DNA from: Poriferisodalis sp965262965
GTDB taxonomy: Bacteria > Actinomycetota > Acidimicrobiia > Acidimicrobiales > Poriferisodalaceae
DNA length: 64,000 nt
Assembly (NCBI RefSeq): GCF_965262965.1
Contig: NZ_OZ253573.1
Coordinates: forward strand, 2,108,001 to 2,172,000
Reading direction: 5' to 3'
Shown: one piece after another, positions 14,057 to 22,490 of the stretch
How positions within the stretch are numbered: the first letter of the stretch is position 1
How the letters are laid out: each line of letters begins with the position of its first letter
The notes under the pieces: generated by a model
Told to the model about the DNA's origin: nothing
Seen by the model: the letters and a program-made list of their open reading frames with translations, nothing else
Database searches by the model: none
Position numbers and translations under genes: made by a program

Positions 14057-14908
14057 GTGCAACCTGATCCACGTTTTCTGAACCAGTCTGATGTCTTCTG
14101 GGCGTATGTCCGCGCGGTCGGCGAACAACACGGGTATTCGATACGCGGCAAGTCGAGGGTCAAAGCACCCGACGAGCAGGCTCTGGACCGAACCGCCAAG
14201 AAGCTGGGCATCCCCAATACGCGAATCCGCGCCTCCCAAGGCCTAACGAACCTCGGCGCAAGCCTGCTCGACTACTTTCAGTACCGCGCTGAAGCGCTCA
14301 ACTCCCATGTCGAGCAACATCTGATGGATGTAGATGAAGCTAGCGAACTCTACGGCAGCATGCTGGCAAGACTGAAGCCCGACTGCCCGCAGCCCATGAA
14401 CAAGCAAAAAGGCGAAAAGAAAGCACCGGCCTATTTCACCGGTCTCATCAACATGCTCATCGAAGATGCTACCGATGGGACCGAATGTGACTACGATCCT
14501 AAGCAGCTCACAAAAATCACTGACGACGCTGGCCTGGTTGGCACTCTCGCCCGCCGGATAGACGGTGCCTATCGCTCCGTCATCGACCCGATTGCCATCT
14601 GGGAGATCAAGGAATACTACTACACCACGACCTTCGGGAGCCGCGTCGCTGGCGGAATCTACGAGACTCTGCTCGATGGAATGGAACTCAAGAACCTTGC
14701 TAGCGTGTCGGAGAAGAGAGTCGCCCACTATTTCTTCCTTGACTCTCACAGAACCTGGTGGGGCAAGGGCAGGTCTTATCTATGTCGGCTAGTCGACCTC
14801 ATGCACATGGGGTATGTTGACGAAGTGATCTTCGGTCGGGAAATCCTTGATCGCATCCCAGCTCTTGTAGGCGAATGGACCGAAGAGGCTCACAGCCGAA
14901 AAATGTAG
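14057..14908 (+). CDS. Probable type II restriction endonuclease, PD-(D/E)XK type
   Basis: A 283-residue soluble protein starting at GTG 14057, 35 bases after the methyltransferase gene and in the same direction. I do not recognise the family with certainty. SVIDPIAIWEIKEYYYTTTFG (about residues 175-195) has the Asp...Glu-x-Lys arrangement of PD-(D/E)XK nucleases, followed by a Gly/Tyr-rich segment. No membrane segments or HTH are evident. Position next to an adenine methyltransferase makes a restriction enzyme the best guess. Composition resembles the methyltransferase gene, so they probably moved together. Confidence 0.6.
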   Translation: MQPDPRFLNQSDVFWAYVRAVGEQHGYSIRGKSRVKAPDEQALDRTAKKLGIPNTRIRASQGLTNLGASLLDYFQYRAEALNSHVEQHLMDVDEASELYGSMLARLKPDCPQPMNKQKGEKKAPAYFTGLINMLIEDATDGTECDYDPKQLTKITDDAGLVGTLARRIDGAYRSVIDPIAIWEIKEYYYTTTFGSRVAGGIYETLLDGMELKNLASVSEKRVAHYFFLDSHRTWWGKGRSYLCRLVDLMHMGYVDEVIFGREILDRIPALVGEWTEEAHSRKM

Positions 14909-15046
14909 GCACCTGTTGATGCCTCGCCGCACCATCCATGGTGACCATGTAACAAATGGTGCTTGGCCTGTTCGAAACGCGGTTTCTGTACTTGTTTCAA
15001 AATCCACTGCAATGCAGAGATTGACAATATAGCTGCCATGGTCTTA

Positions 15047-16323
15047 GGGTGTGCCATAGGTTAACTCGCGTGGTGTAGTGTCGGGTGGGTGGAGTTGTCG
15101 GCGGCCGCTGCCGGGGTGTTCTTCGAGACGGTGATGCCGCATCTGGGCGAGCGTCAGCGGCGTGTGGTGGCCGGCGCGATGGCCGAGGCGCTGGGTCGTG
15201 GCGGGCAGGCGTTCGTGGTGGGAGCGTCGGGGATCTCGACTTCGACGATGTCGCGGGCGGTGCGCGAGGTGCGCGCTGGGGTCGAGCCGTCGCACCGTCA
15301 GCGCGCTGCGGGCGGCGGGGACCGCCCGGCGGTCGACAAGCAGCCCGGTCTGCTCGAGGCGCTCGACGAGCTGGTGCATCCGGTCACGCGGGGCAGCCCG
15401 ATGTCGCCGCTGCGCTGGACGCTGAAGTCGACGCGCCAGCTCGCCCGCGAGCTGACCGGGCAGGGCTTCAGGGCGTCCGCGGAGCTGGTGCGCCGGCTGC
15501 TGCACCAGATGGGCTACTCGCTGCAGGCGCCGGCCAAGCAGAACGAGGGCGCCCAGCACCCCGACCGCGACGCCCAGTTCGGGTACCTCAACGCGCTGGC
15601 CGGCGAGTTCGGCGCCGCCGGGGAGCCGGTGATCAGCGTGGACACCAAGAAGAAGGAACTGATCGGGTCCTACGCCAACGGCGGCACCGAGTGGCAGCCC
15701 GCCGGGCAGCCCCAGCGGGTCAGCGTGCACGACTTCGCCGACCGGGCGCTGGGAGAGTTCGCCAAGGCCGTCCCCTACGGCGTCTGCGACGTCGCCGACA
15801 ACGCCGGCTGGGTCAGCGTCGGCGACTCCGCCGACACAGCCGAGTTCGCCGTGGAGTCCATCCGCCGCTGGTGGGGCACCCTGGGCCGCGACCGGTTCCC
15901 GCAAGCGACACGGCTGCTGATCACCGCCGACGCCGGCGGCTCCAACGGCTACCGGCCCCGCGCCTGGAAATGGTTCCTCGCCCGCCTCGCCGCCGACACC
16001 GGCCTCGAGATCACCGTCGCGCACTACCCGCCCGGCACTAGCAAATGGAACAAGATCGAGCACCGCCTCTTCAGCTTCATCTCGATGAACTGGCGAGGCC
16101 GACCCCTCACCGACATCGCCACCATCGTCGAGCTCATCGCCTCCACCACCACCCAAACCGGGCTCACCGTCCAAGCCGCCCACGACCCCAACTGGTACCA
16201 ACGCGGCATCAAGATCACCGACCGCCAAATGCAACACCTGCCGCTGCGCCCCCACGACTGGCACGGCGAATGGAACTACACCATCACACCGACCAAACAC
16301 GCGACCTAACCCGCGGCGACCCC
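15047..16323 (+). mobile_element. Complete ISAzo13-family element with TTA duplication
   Basis: Imperfect inverted ends (GGGTGTGCCATAGGTTAACT at the left; complement of right end GGGGTCGCCGCGGGTTAGGT, both continuing into CGCGTG) bound 1,277 bp; TTA occurs on both sides (15044-15046, 16324-16326). One transposase gene. It lies 140 bases after the restriction enzyme gene. Confidence 0.85.
15089..16309 (+). CDS. ISAzo13-family transposase
   Basis: A 406-residue transposase starting at GTG 15089. Diagnostic parts of the family: SPLRWTLKSTRQLARELT (about residue 105), PVISVDTKKKELIGSYANGG (first Asp, about 180), LLITADAGGSNGYRPRAWK (second Asp) and TSKWNKIEHRLFSFISMNW (Glu). Full length with no interruption, so likely functional. 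The stop is 14 bases from the right tip of the element. Confidence 0.92.
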   Translation: MELSAAAAGVFFETVMPHLGERQRRVVAGAMAEALGRGGQAFVVGASGISTSTMSRAVREVRAGVEPSHRQRAAGGGDRPAVDKQPGLLEALDELVHPVTRGSPMSPLRWTLKSTRQLARELTGQGFRASAELVRRLLHQMGYSLQAPAKQNEGAQHPDRDAQFGYLNALAGEFGAAGEPVISVDTKKKELIGSYANGGTEWQPAGQPQRVSVHDFADRALGEFAKAVPYGVCDVADNAGWVSVGDSADTAEFAVESIRRWWGTLGRDRFPQATRLLITADAGGSNGYRPRAWKWFLARLAADTGLEITVAHYPPGTSKWNKIEHRLFSFISMNWRGRPLTDIATIVELIASTTTQTGLTVQAAHDPNWYQRGIKITDRQMQHLPLRPHDWHGEWNYTITPTKHAT

Positions 16324-16326
16324 TTA

Positions 16327-16598
16327 CCTGTGCAGGGCCAACGCCCGTCGGCGAAACCCTTGATTTAAGCCAATCTGACGCCTTACGGTACTCTCACTCA
16401 CTGATCGCGCCGCTGTCGCGATTCATAGCGTTCGGACTGTCAGATGGCTGTATTTTGTGTCTTTGCCGCGATTGGCTCAAAATCAATTCGTGACCAATTC
16501 CGGGAAAACTCACTAAACTATGTATATCTCGAATATATAAAGCAACCGGCCACGACGCCCAATGGACAGTCGGAACGCCGTGACCGGTCACCAGTACC
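16327..16598. other. Intergenic stretch between ISAzo13 and the recombinase-like gene
   Basis: No gene seen. AT-rich around 16500-16545 (TATGTATATCTCGAATATATAAAG), which may contain the promoter of the recombinase-like/transposase unit. Confidence 0.4.
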
Positions 16599-17216
16599 AT
16601 GGAATATAACGTCGACCCCGCACCTACTCTTTTCCCGCTCGCCGGGAACACGCCGGACCAAGTCGCGCAACGACTCGACTCCATTGCGCCCCGCCCTTTC
16701 ATCTGGGCAGCGCTTAAGGCCTGGAAGCTTCAAGTCATGAAAGAGCAACGAATCGAATGCTGGATATCCCCTATCTCTGATGCTGTGCGTGCGCGCTATA
16801 TCACCAAACCCGCAACAGCCAAGAAGGCCGCCGACGAGACAGTACGGCTGCTGAGACATCTGAACCGCGTCGCTGGGTGCTGGTCGAGGGTCACGCCGCG
16901 GATGGTCACCGACTGGTGCTGCACGGCCCGGCCGAACGCTCAAAATGTGTATCCGCCTGTGGCTGCTAACACGGCTTCCAACAGAGGATGGGCGGCCCGA
17001 GCAGCGCTGGAGGCAGCACAGGCCCTCGGCATCGAGGTCGACGCAGCATCGCTCGTCGCCGAGACTCCCAAACGCGAGGTCAGCGAGTTCGCGATGCGTC
17101 CGCTGACCGAGACCGAAGCCCGTCAAGTGTGCGCGTATGCCAGGGGCGGGATCATCACATCTGATCAGTCTCTGATAGTGGCGCTCGGCTTCGCAGGCGC
17201 GTCCGCAGAGGAAACC

Positions 17217-18657
17217 GGCTCTTCTCATCGAAGCTGGGACTTGGGTGATGTGAGGGTCCACCGTTGAGGGAGGGGCCTCGCCGATTCTTGTGACTCGTTG
17301 AACAGTCCAAGACTCGGGAGGCCCCTGGTGGTTGAAGCTAGTTCTGTGGTGTTGCTGGGCGCGGATTGCGTGGAGATCACGCGGGTTCGTGTCGATGGCG
17401 GCGAGACCGTGCTGTGGGTGCAGACCCCCGACGCGCAGAGAGTTTTGTGTGGGGCGTGCGGTGTGCGGGCGCGTTCGAAGGGCCGTCGGGAGGTGCGGCT
17501 GCGCGACGCGCCGGGTCGCGATGGCGGGGTGTGCGAGGTGCGGTGGCGCAAGCGCATCTGGTGGTGCCCGAACGCGGGGTGCGAGACGCGCACGTGGACT
17601 GAGGAGTGCGAGCTGGCCGCGCCGCGGCGGGTCCTGACTTGCCGGGCTGAGCAGTGGGCCGCCGCTCGCCTGGAAGCGGTGGAAGGCAGTGTGGCGTCGA
17701 CGGCTCGCCGGCTGGGGGTGGCGTGGGCCACGGTGTGGTCCGCGGTCGCTGCTTGGGCATGCCAGGTCGTCGGCGATCCCGGTCGGGTGGGGCCGGTGGC
17801 TCGGCTGGGGCTCGACGAGACCGTGATGCGCTCAGCGTCGCGGCTGGCGCGTCGCCGCTATGTGTCCGCCGCTGTCGATGCGGCCACCGGGCAGGTCATC
17901 GACATCTTCGACGGCCGCAACGCCGCTGACCTGCACAGATGGCTCGAACAGCAGCCCGCCGGGTGGCTAGCGGCCATCGAGGTCGTGTGCTGTGACCCCC
18001 ACGAGGGCTACCGCAGCGGCATCACACGCGCACGCCGCGACACGCACCTGAGCGACAGCGTGAAGATCGCAGCCGACGCGTTCGGGATCGTGCGCCTCGC
18101 GAACCAGGCGCTCGACGGCGCCCGCCGACGCGTCCACAACGAGACCACCGGGCGCCGAGGCCGCAAAGGCGACCCGCTCTACCATGCTCGCAAGCTGCTG
18201 CTCACCGGCGCGGAACGGCTCGACGCCGCCGGGTGGGACAAGATGCTCGCAGCGCTCGACGCAGCCGACCCCACCGACGAGATCCGCGAGTGCTGGGTCG
18301 CCAAAGAACACGTCCGCGACATCTTCCGCGCCGACGATCCCCTCGACGCGCAACAGCATCTCAACGAAGCGATCGCCTGGTGCGAGCACCCCAGCGCCCC
18401 GCCCGAGCTCGCCACCCTGGCCCGCACGCTGCGCCGCTGGCACACCGAGATCGCAACCGCCGTGCGCACCCGCACCAGCAACGCACGAACCGAAGCAGCC
18501 AACGCCCGCATCAACCACGTCAAACGCTCAGCACGCGGCTTCCGCAACCTTCACAACTACCGGCTCCGCATACTGCTCGCCGCCGGCCGCCAACCATGCC
18601 AAACTCAACCCGTCACTCCAATCCGAACCCGACGTCCCAGCTTGGTTGCGTAGAGCC
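17217..18657 (+). mobile_element. Complete ISL3-family element with 8-bp target duplication
   Basis: Ends GGCTCTTCTCATCGAAGCTG (17217 on) and the complement of the right end GGCTCTACGCAACCAAGCTG (to 18657), each followed by GGAC, form 24-bp imperfect inverted repeats. Flanks AGGAAACC (17209-17216) and AGCAAACC (18658-18665) are 8-bp direct repeats with one mismatch, as expected for ISL3. Length 1,441 bp. Confidence 0.9.
17328..18653 (+). CDS. ISL3-family transposase
   Basis: A 441-residue protein from GTG 17328, chosen for the GGGAGG site 6 bases upstream (a TTG at 17298 gives a longer frame). The N-terminal Zn-finger has Cys pairs (CGACGV; WWCPNAGC), followed by an HTH (STARRLGVAWATVWSAV) and the DDE core with LGLDETVMRS (about residue 160), ICCDP-like VVCCDPHEGY (about 225) and the C-terminal SNARTEAANARINHVKRSARGF carrying the Glu. 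Complete, probably active. Confidence 0.92.
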   Translation: MVEASSVVLLGADCVEITRVRVDGGETVLWVQTPDAQRVLCGACGVRARSKGRREVRLRDAPGRDGGVCEVRWRKRIWWCPNAGCETRTWTEECELAAPRRVLTCRAEQWAAARLEAVEGSVASTARRLGVAWATVWSAVAAWACQVVGDPGRVGPVARLGLDETVMRSASRLARRRYVSAAVDAATGQVIDIFDGRNAADLHRWLEQQPAGWLAAIEVVCCDPHEGYRSGITRARRDTHLSDSVKIAADAFGIVRLANQALDGARRRVHNETTGRRGRKGDPLYHARKLLLTGAERLDAAGWDKMLAALDAADPTDEIRECWVAKEHVRDIFRADDPLDAQQHLNEAIAWCEHPSAPPELATLARTLRRWHTEIATAVRTRTSNARTEAANARINHVKRSARGFRNLHNYRLRILLAAGRQPCQTQPVTPIRTRRPSLVA

Positions 18658-19071
18658 AGCAAACCGCCAAGGTCACAGTTGCTGACATCGATGCGAATCG
18701 GGGTTTCGTCCGTCTGCCCGGAACCGACTATCTCGCTGCGCGCATCAACCCTCTTTGCGACTGGGGACGCAAAGAGATCGCTTTCCAGCTGCGCAACCGA
18801 GACTGCATCAACCCCAGCGAACCGCTGTGCGTCACACCCGGCCTGCTACTGGAACGAGCAACGCACTCAGTGACAGTGCGGCTGCGACGCGTGCTCGAAA
18901 CAGCCGGCATCTCGCATCGGCCGGGCGTGGTGCCGCGCTCGACCCGCTACACCACCGCGCACCGCATCGCGCACGCGCACGGGATCATCGCCGCGACCGC
19001 GTTTCTCGGCGTCGACTCGGTGGACGACACGATCGCTGTGCTGCGACGCGCCGTGCCCGAAGGCGGCGGTG

Positions 19072-20745
19072 ATGGCAAGTAGCAACGGTTCCGCGTACCC
19101 CAGCTACCGGGCTCTGTTCGCCGACGGCGAGCCGATCCGGGTTAAGGACCTGGCCGAGGCAGCTGCGGTCCCTGCCCCCGAAGACGACAAGCCGAAGCAG
19201 AACGGCAAGCCGGTGCTGCTGAACAAGGAGCAGCTGATCTTCGGCGTCGCAGCGATGAGCGGCACCCGGACGCTGGCGGGTGAGTTGCAGAAGATGATCG
19301 AGGAATGCCGGACAGAGAACCGCGGACGCAAGAAACGGTACGGAGGGCTCGACGCGATCGTGTTCCTGTGCAGCACCTACCTGTACGGAGGGGCACAGGG
19401 AGTGCATCTCAAGAACCGTCCTCAGCGCGGCGGGGGATCATCGCCGAGGCTGGTGGACCAGATCAACGAATCCCTCGAAGAGTCCCGGCCTGATGACCCG
19501 GATTGGCGTCTTGATCCCAGCGGATTCACCCGCGACCAGCACCGCAGACTCCGAGAGGACTACCTGTGCGACGAAGTGCTCGACGAACTCGAAAAGATCA
19601 CGCGGGCGTTCTGCGTCCAGGCGGCCCTGCGCATCGGACAGTTCAACCCGAGGGCGGGCACCTACACCCAACCCGATACCACTCAGCTCGTCGCGGGCGA
19701 CGGGACCAAGGTCGGCGGCCTGTACAACAACGCCGATCCGAACAAGATCAACGGCCGTACCGGCTTGGCGGCGCGCTGCGACACAGAGGCACTCACACCC
19801 GAGAGCCGCAAGAGCGGCACGATCCCTCCGCCGCCGCACTACGAATGGGAAATCCTCATCACCCGCTCCAAACATCCCAACGAGCACTTCCCGCTCGCGA
19901 TCTTCGTCAAAGGCGAAGCGCAACGCGGCAAGAGCGACGCGACCTACACCGTCGACCTGATCAAACTCCTGCTCGAAGAGCACCCGGACCTCATCAGGGG
20001 CCTGTTCGGATGCTGCTACGACGGGGCGCTCTCAGCAGAGGACAAAGAACGCCTCCTCAAGATGGGCATCCAGCCCGTCTCCAAGCTGCGTCGGCCAATC
20101 GCGACGGTCCCCGTGCTGCACAACATCGGCGCCTACGAGTTCGCGTTCGTCACCAAGCACAAGAACGGCAAGACCAACAGAACGGTCGTGCTCACAACCG
20201 ACATCATCACCGTCGACGGCACCCCGACCGTGCTCATGACCGACGGAAACGGCGACGATGTCCATGTCCCGCTGGTCTGCGTCAACCGCCGCCGACGCAA
20301 ACAACGCAGCGGCATATACGCAGTGACCAACGAATACGCACTGCCCGAGCATCCCATCGTCCCAGCGCGAATCCAAGGCGCCACGACAACCATCCGAATG
20401 GACACCACAGCCAACACACTCAGCGGGAACAACCCGGTGCTCATGCCGCACCTCGTCTCGTCATTCCCCGCGTCCGACCCGATGTACCGACCCCTCTACG
20501 GAGTCCGCCAAGACTGCGAATCAGGCAACCGCCAACTCAAAGGCCTCCTGCGCGACAAGCGCAGCATCACAGCAACCCGCAACAACAACAGGTATCAAGC
20601 GATCGGCTACCAACTGCTCGTCACAGCCAACGCACTCATCGCCTACCAAGAACGCACCGGCGACAACCTCAGCGACATCTTCGGACAGCGATTCGCCGAC
20701 ACGCCCAAAAGCGCCGAAACGGCACCGCTGCGACTCGTCGCCTGA
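19072..20745 (+). CDS. DDE transposase-like protein with IS4-type YREK signature
   Basis: A 557-residue protein. LVAGDGTKVGG (about residue 205) and GCCYDGAL (about 315) supply two Asp; YGVRQDCESGNRQLK (about 475) fits the Y-(2)-R-(3)-E-(6)-K signature of IS4-type transposases exactly and gives the Glu. So an RNase H-fold DDE enzyme is likely, although it is longer than usual and the family is unfamiliar to me. It starts at ATG 19072 (GTG 19069 also possible), overlapping the end of the recombinase-like gene. No inverted repeats bounding the pair were recognised. The gene ends 121 bases before tRNA-Arg. Confidence 0.65.
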   Translation: MASSNGSAYPSYRALFADGEPIRVKDLAEAAAVPAPEDDKPKQNGKPVLLNKEQLIFGVAAMSGTRTLAGELQKMIEECRTENRGRKKRYGGLDAIVFLCSTYLYGGAQGVHLKNRPQRGGGSSPRLVDQINESLEESRPDDPDWRLDPSGFTRDQHRRLREDYLCDEVLDELEKITRAFCVQAALRIGQFNPRAGTYTQPDTTQLVAGDGTKVGGLYNNADPNKINGRTGLAARCDTEALTPESRKSGTIPPPPHYEWEILITRSKHPNEHFPLAIFVKGEAQRGKSDATYTVDLIKLLLEEHPDLIRGLFGCCYDGALSAEDKERLLKMGIQPVSKLRRPIATVPVLHNIGAYEFAFVTKHKNGKTNRTVVLTTDIITVDGTPTVLMTDGNGDDVHVPLVCVNRRRRKQRSGIYAVTNEYALPEHPIVPARIQGATTTIRMDTTANTLSGNNPVLMPHLVSSFPASDPMYRPLYGVRQDCESGNRQLKGLLRDKRSITATRNNNRYQAIGYQLLVTANALIAYQERTGDNLSDIFGQRFADTPKSAETAPLRLVA

Positions 20746-20813
20746 GCCGAAACACGCCAAGAACACCCAGAGCGGCGAGACTCCCTCAATCGGCACGCGT
20801 CAGATGCGAATTT

Positions 20814-20852
20814 ATTTGACGCAGCTTTTGACGCAGTATTTGACTCTACAAT
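20814..20852. repeat. Three 12-bp repeats upstream of tRNA-Arg
   Basis: Consecutive units TTTGACGCAGCT, TTTGACGCAGTA and TTTGACTCTACA run between the transposase gene and the tRNA, ending about 15 bases before the tRNA. Each contains a TTGAC like a -35 box and the last ends in TACAAT, like a -10 box, but no pair is at ideal spacing. Could be tRNA promoter elements or the end of the mobile unit. Confidence 0.6.
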
Positions 20853-20865
20853 CCGCACACATCCC

Positions 20866-20938
20866 GCCCTCGTAGCTCAGGGGATAGAGCGTCGGTTTCC
20901 TAAACCGTGCGTCGCAGGTTCGAGTCCTGCCGAGGGCG
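20866..20938 (+). tRNA. tRNA-Arg (CCU)
   Basis: Acceptor stem GCCCTCG/CGAGGGC, D arm GCTC-AGGGGATA-GAGC, anticodon loop TTCCTAA (anticodon CCU), T arm GCAGG-TTCGAGT-CCTGC. Discriminator G; the 3' CCA is not encoded (GCAGAG follows). The outermost pair of the anticodon stem is a U-U mismatch. It marks the border between the IS-rich region and the ordinary chromosome. Confidence 0.93.
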
Positions 20939-21039
20939 CAGAGTGCAAGAGCGCCGCTGCAGTTCGGCATGGTCTTGAGAAGCCGAGCAGCCTCGGGGCG
21001 CATGCAGCAAGATGGCTCGCTGGAGAACAGGAGCGCCAC

Positions 21040-22074
21040 ATGCACGTCAGCGCGACATTGCCCCAGCACAACATGCGAGCTGTGCCTGACGAGGTGCGGC
21101 GGATCGAGGCCGACGGTTACGACTGCGTCGTCACCATGGAGAACCGGCACGAGCCGTTCATCCCGCTGGGCATCGCTGCGGTACACAGCGAGCGGGTGCG
21201 GTTGTCGACCAGCGTGGCGATCAGCTTTCCTCGCAGCCCGATGGTGACGGCGTCGACTGCGTGGGACCTGCAGGCCGCCTCGAACGGGCGGTTCGTGCTC
21301 GGCATCGGAAGCCAGGTGAAGGGGCACAACGAGCGGCGGTTCAGCGTGCCGTGGTCGGCGCCGGCGCCTCGCATGACCGAGTACGTGCAGGCGATCCGGG
21401 CCATCTGGAACACGTGGGCTACGGGCGAACGGCTCGACTACGACGGCGAGCACTACCGCTTCTCGCTGATGACACCCAACTTCACACCTGAGCCACTGGA
21501 CGGACCTCCGCCGCCGATCATGATCGCTGCGGTCGGGCCGGCCATGCTGCGAGTGGCCGGGCAGCACTGCGACGGGGTGCGCCTGCACGGCTTCTGCACG
21601 CCGGACTACCTGCGAGAACATGTCATGCCGCAGCTGCAGACCGGGCTCGACCGGGCCGGGCGCAGCCGCAGCGACTTCTGGGTGACTGGCGGCGGGTTCG
21701 TCTGCACCGGGCCCGACGACGAGACCGTGGACCGGATGGTCGAGTGGGTTCGCTACCGGATCGGTTTCTACGGCAGCACCCGGGCGTACTGGCCAGTGCT
21801 CGAACAGCACGACCTGGGCGAGCTCGGCGAGAAGCTCAACCATCTCTCGCGCAACGACGGCTGGGGCAAAATGGCCGGCTGCATCGACGACGACGTTGTG
21901 CGGCTATTTGCTGCCGTCGGCCGCCACGACGAGATCGCCGGCGCCATCGCGGAGCACTTCGACGGGCTCGTCGACGAGGTCAACGCCAGCGTCGCCACCG
22001 ACATCGGCGCCGATCTGCCGCCCGACGTGATCCAAGACATCGGGGCCATCCCGTCAGCCGGGCAACCCACCTGA
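21040..22074 (+). CDS. F420-dependent LLM-class oxidoreductase (TIGR03617-type)
   Basis: A 344-residue luciferase-like TIM barrel. Residues near the start (EADGYDCVVTMENRHEPF) and VRLSTSVAISFPRSP plus LGIGSQVKGHNERRF are those of actinobacterial LLM proteins that use coenzyme F420 (or FMN). A ribosome site AGGAG lies 8 bases before ATG 21040. It may be a single gene or run with the NIPSNAP gene 55 bases downstream. Substrate unknown. Confidence 0.85.
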   Translation: MHVSATLPQHNMRAVPDEVRRIEADGYDCVVTMENRHEPFIPLGIAAVHSERVRLSTSVAISFPRSPMVTASTAWDLQAASNGRFVLGIGSQVKGHNERRFSVPWSAPAPRMTEYVQAIRAIWNTWATGERLDYDGEHYRFSLMTPNFTPEPLDGPPPPIMIAAVGPAMLRVAGQHCDGVRLHGFCTPDYLREHVMPQLQTGLDRAGRSRSDFWVTGGGFVCTGPDDETVDRMVEWVRYRIGFYGSTRAYWPVLEQHDLGELGEKLNHLSRNDGWGKMAGCIDDDVVRLFAAVGRHDEIAGAIAEHFDGLVDEVNASVATDIGADLPPDVIQDIGAIPSAGQPT

Positions 22075-22129
22075 TCGCAACCGCCTGGGAGAATGTGCGA
22101 AACGTCTGCGACCGGCGAAAGGAAGAGCC

Positions 22130-22489
22130 ATGCCTGAGGCATCTGAGGCAATTGTGGAAATCCGGGACTACACCATCGAAGCGGAGTGGTTCGAGGCCTA
22201 TCGGGAATGGGCGTCCGAGCTCGCTGGGCCCTGGCTGAGGGCCAACCTGGACGTCATCGACTTCTGGGTCGATGACGGCCACGAGCCTGAAGTCGCCGGA
22301 TCCGCCCCGGTGGTGTCCCCCAATGGTCAGCCGAACGTGTGCTGGATCATCCGTTGGCCCAGCAGGGCCGCCCGCGAGGAAGGCTTCCGGGTGACACTCG
22401 GCAGTCAAGAGTGGCAGGACATCTGGGCGAAGCACCCCAACACCAACGCCTACCTCCACCTCAACATTCGTTTCATGAGAGCTGCTTGA
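22130..22489 (+). CDS. NIPSNAP-family protein
   Basis: A 119-residue protein with the alternating pattern of a dimeric alpha-beta barrel (VEIRDYTIEAEWFEAYREW near the start; AYLHLNIRFMRAA at the end), matching NIPSNAP-like domains. Ribosome site AAAGGAAG lies before ATG 22130. Follows the LLM gene in the same direction and is convergent with the DM13 gene (1 base apart). Role unknown. Confidence 0.75.
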   Translation: MPEASEAIVEIRDYTIEAEWFEAYREWASELAGPWLRANLDVIDFWVDDGHEPEVAGSAPVVSPNGQPNVCWIIRWPSRAAREEGFRVTLGSQEWQDIWAKHPNTNAYLHLNIRFMRAA

Positions 22490-22490
22490 C

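Larger units (their letters stand above)
16599..19082 (+). pseudogene. Tyrosine-recombinase-like protein split by ISL3
   Basis: The 5' part (16599-17216) and 3' part (18666-19082) join in frame once the ISL3 copy and one target duplication are removed, giving about 344 residues. The middle reads RPLTETEARQVCAYARGG and VTVADIDANRGFVRLPG, like the start of a tyrosine-recombinase catalytic domain, and the end has VVPRSTRYTTAHRIAHAHG, in the place of the HxxR motif. But the box I Arg, the His of HxxR and the terminal Tyr are not evident, so even the ancestral protein looks catalytically inactive. It overlaps the start of the downstream transposase gene by 11 bases. Before ISL3 arrived the two formed one operon; the protein may have been a DNA-binding partner. 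Confidence 0.6.

Noticed and set aside
20866..20938. tRNA-Arg 3' end as an island attachment site
   Set aside because: I saw no second copy of the T-arm/acceptor sequence in the window, and the accessory block lies on the 5' side of the tRNA.
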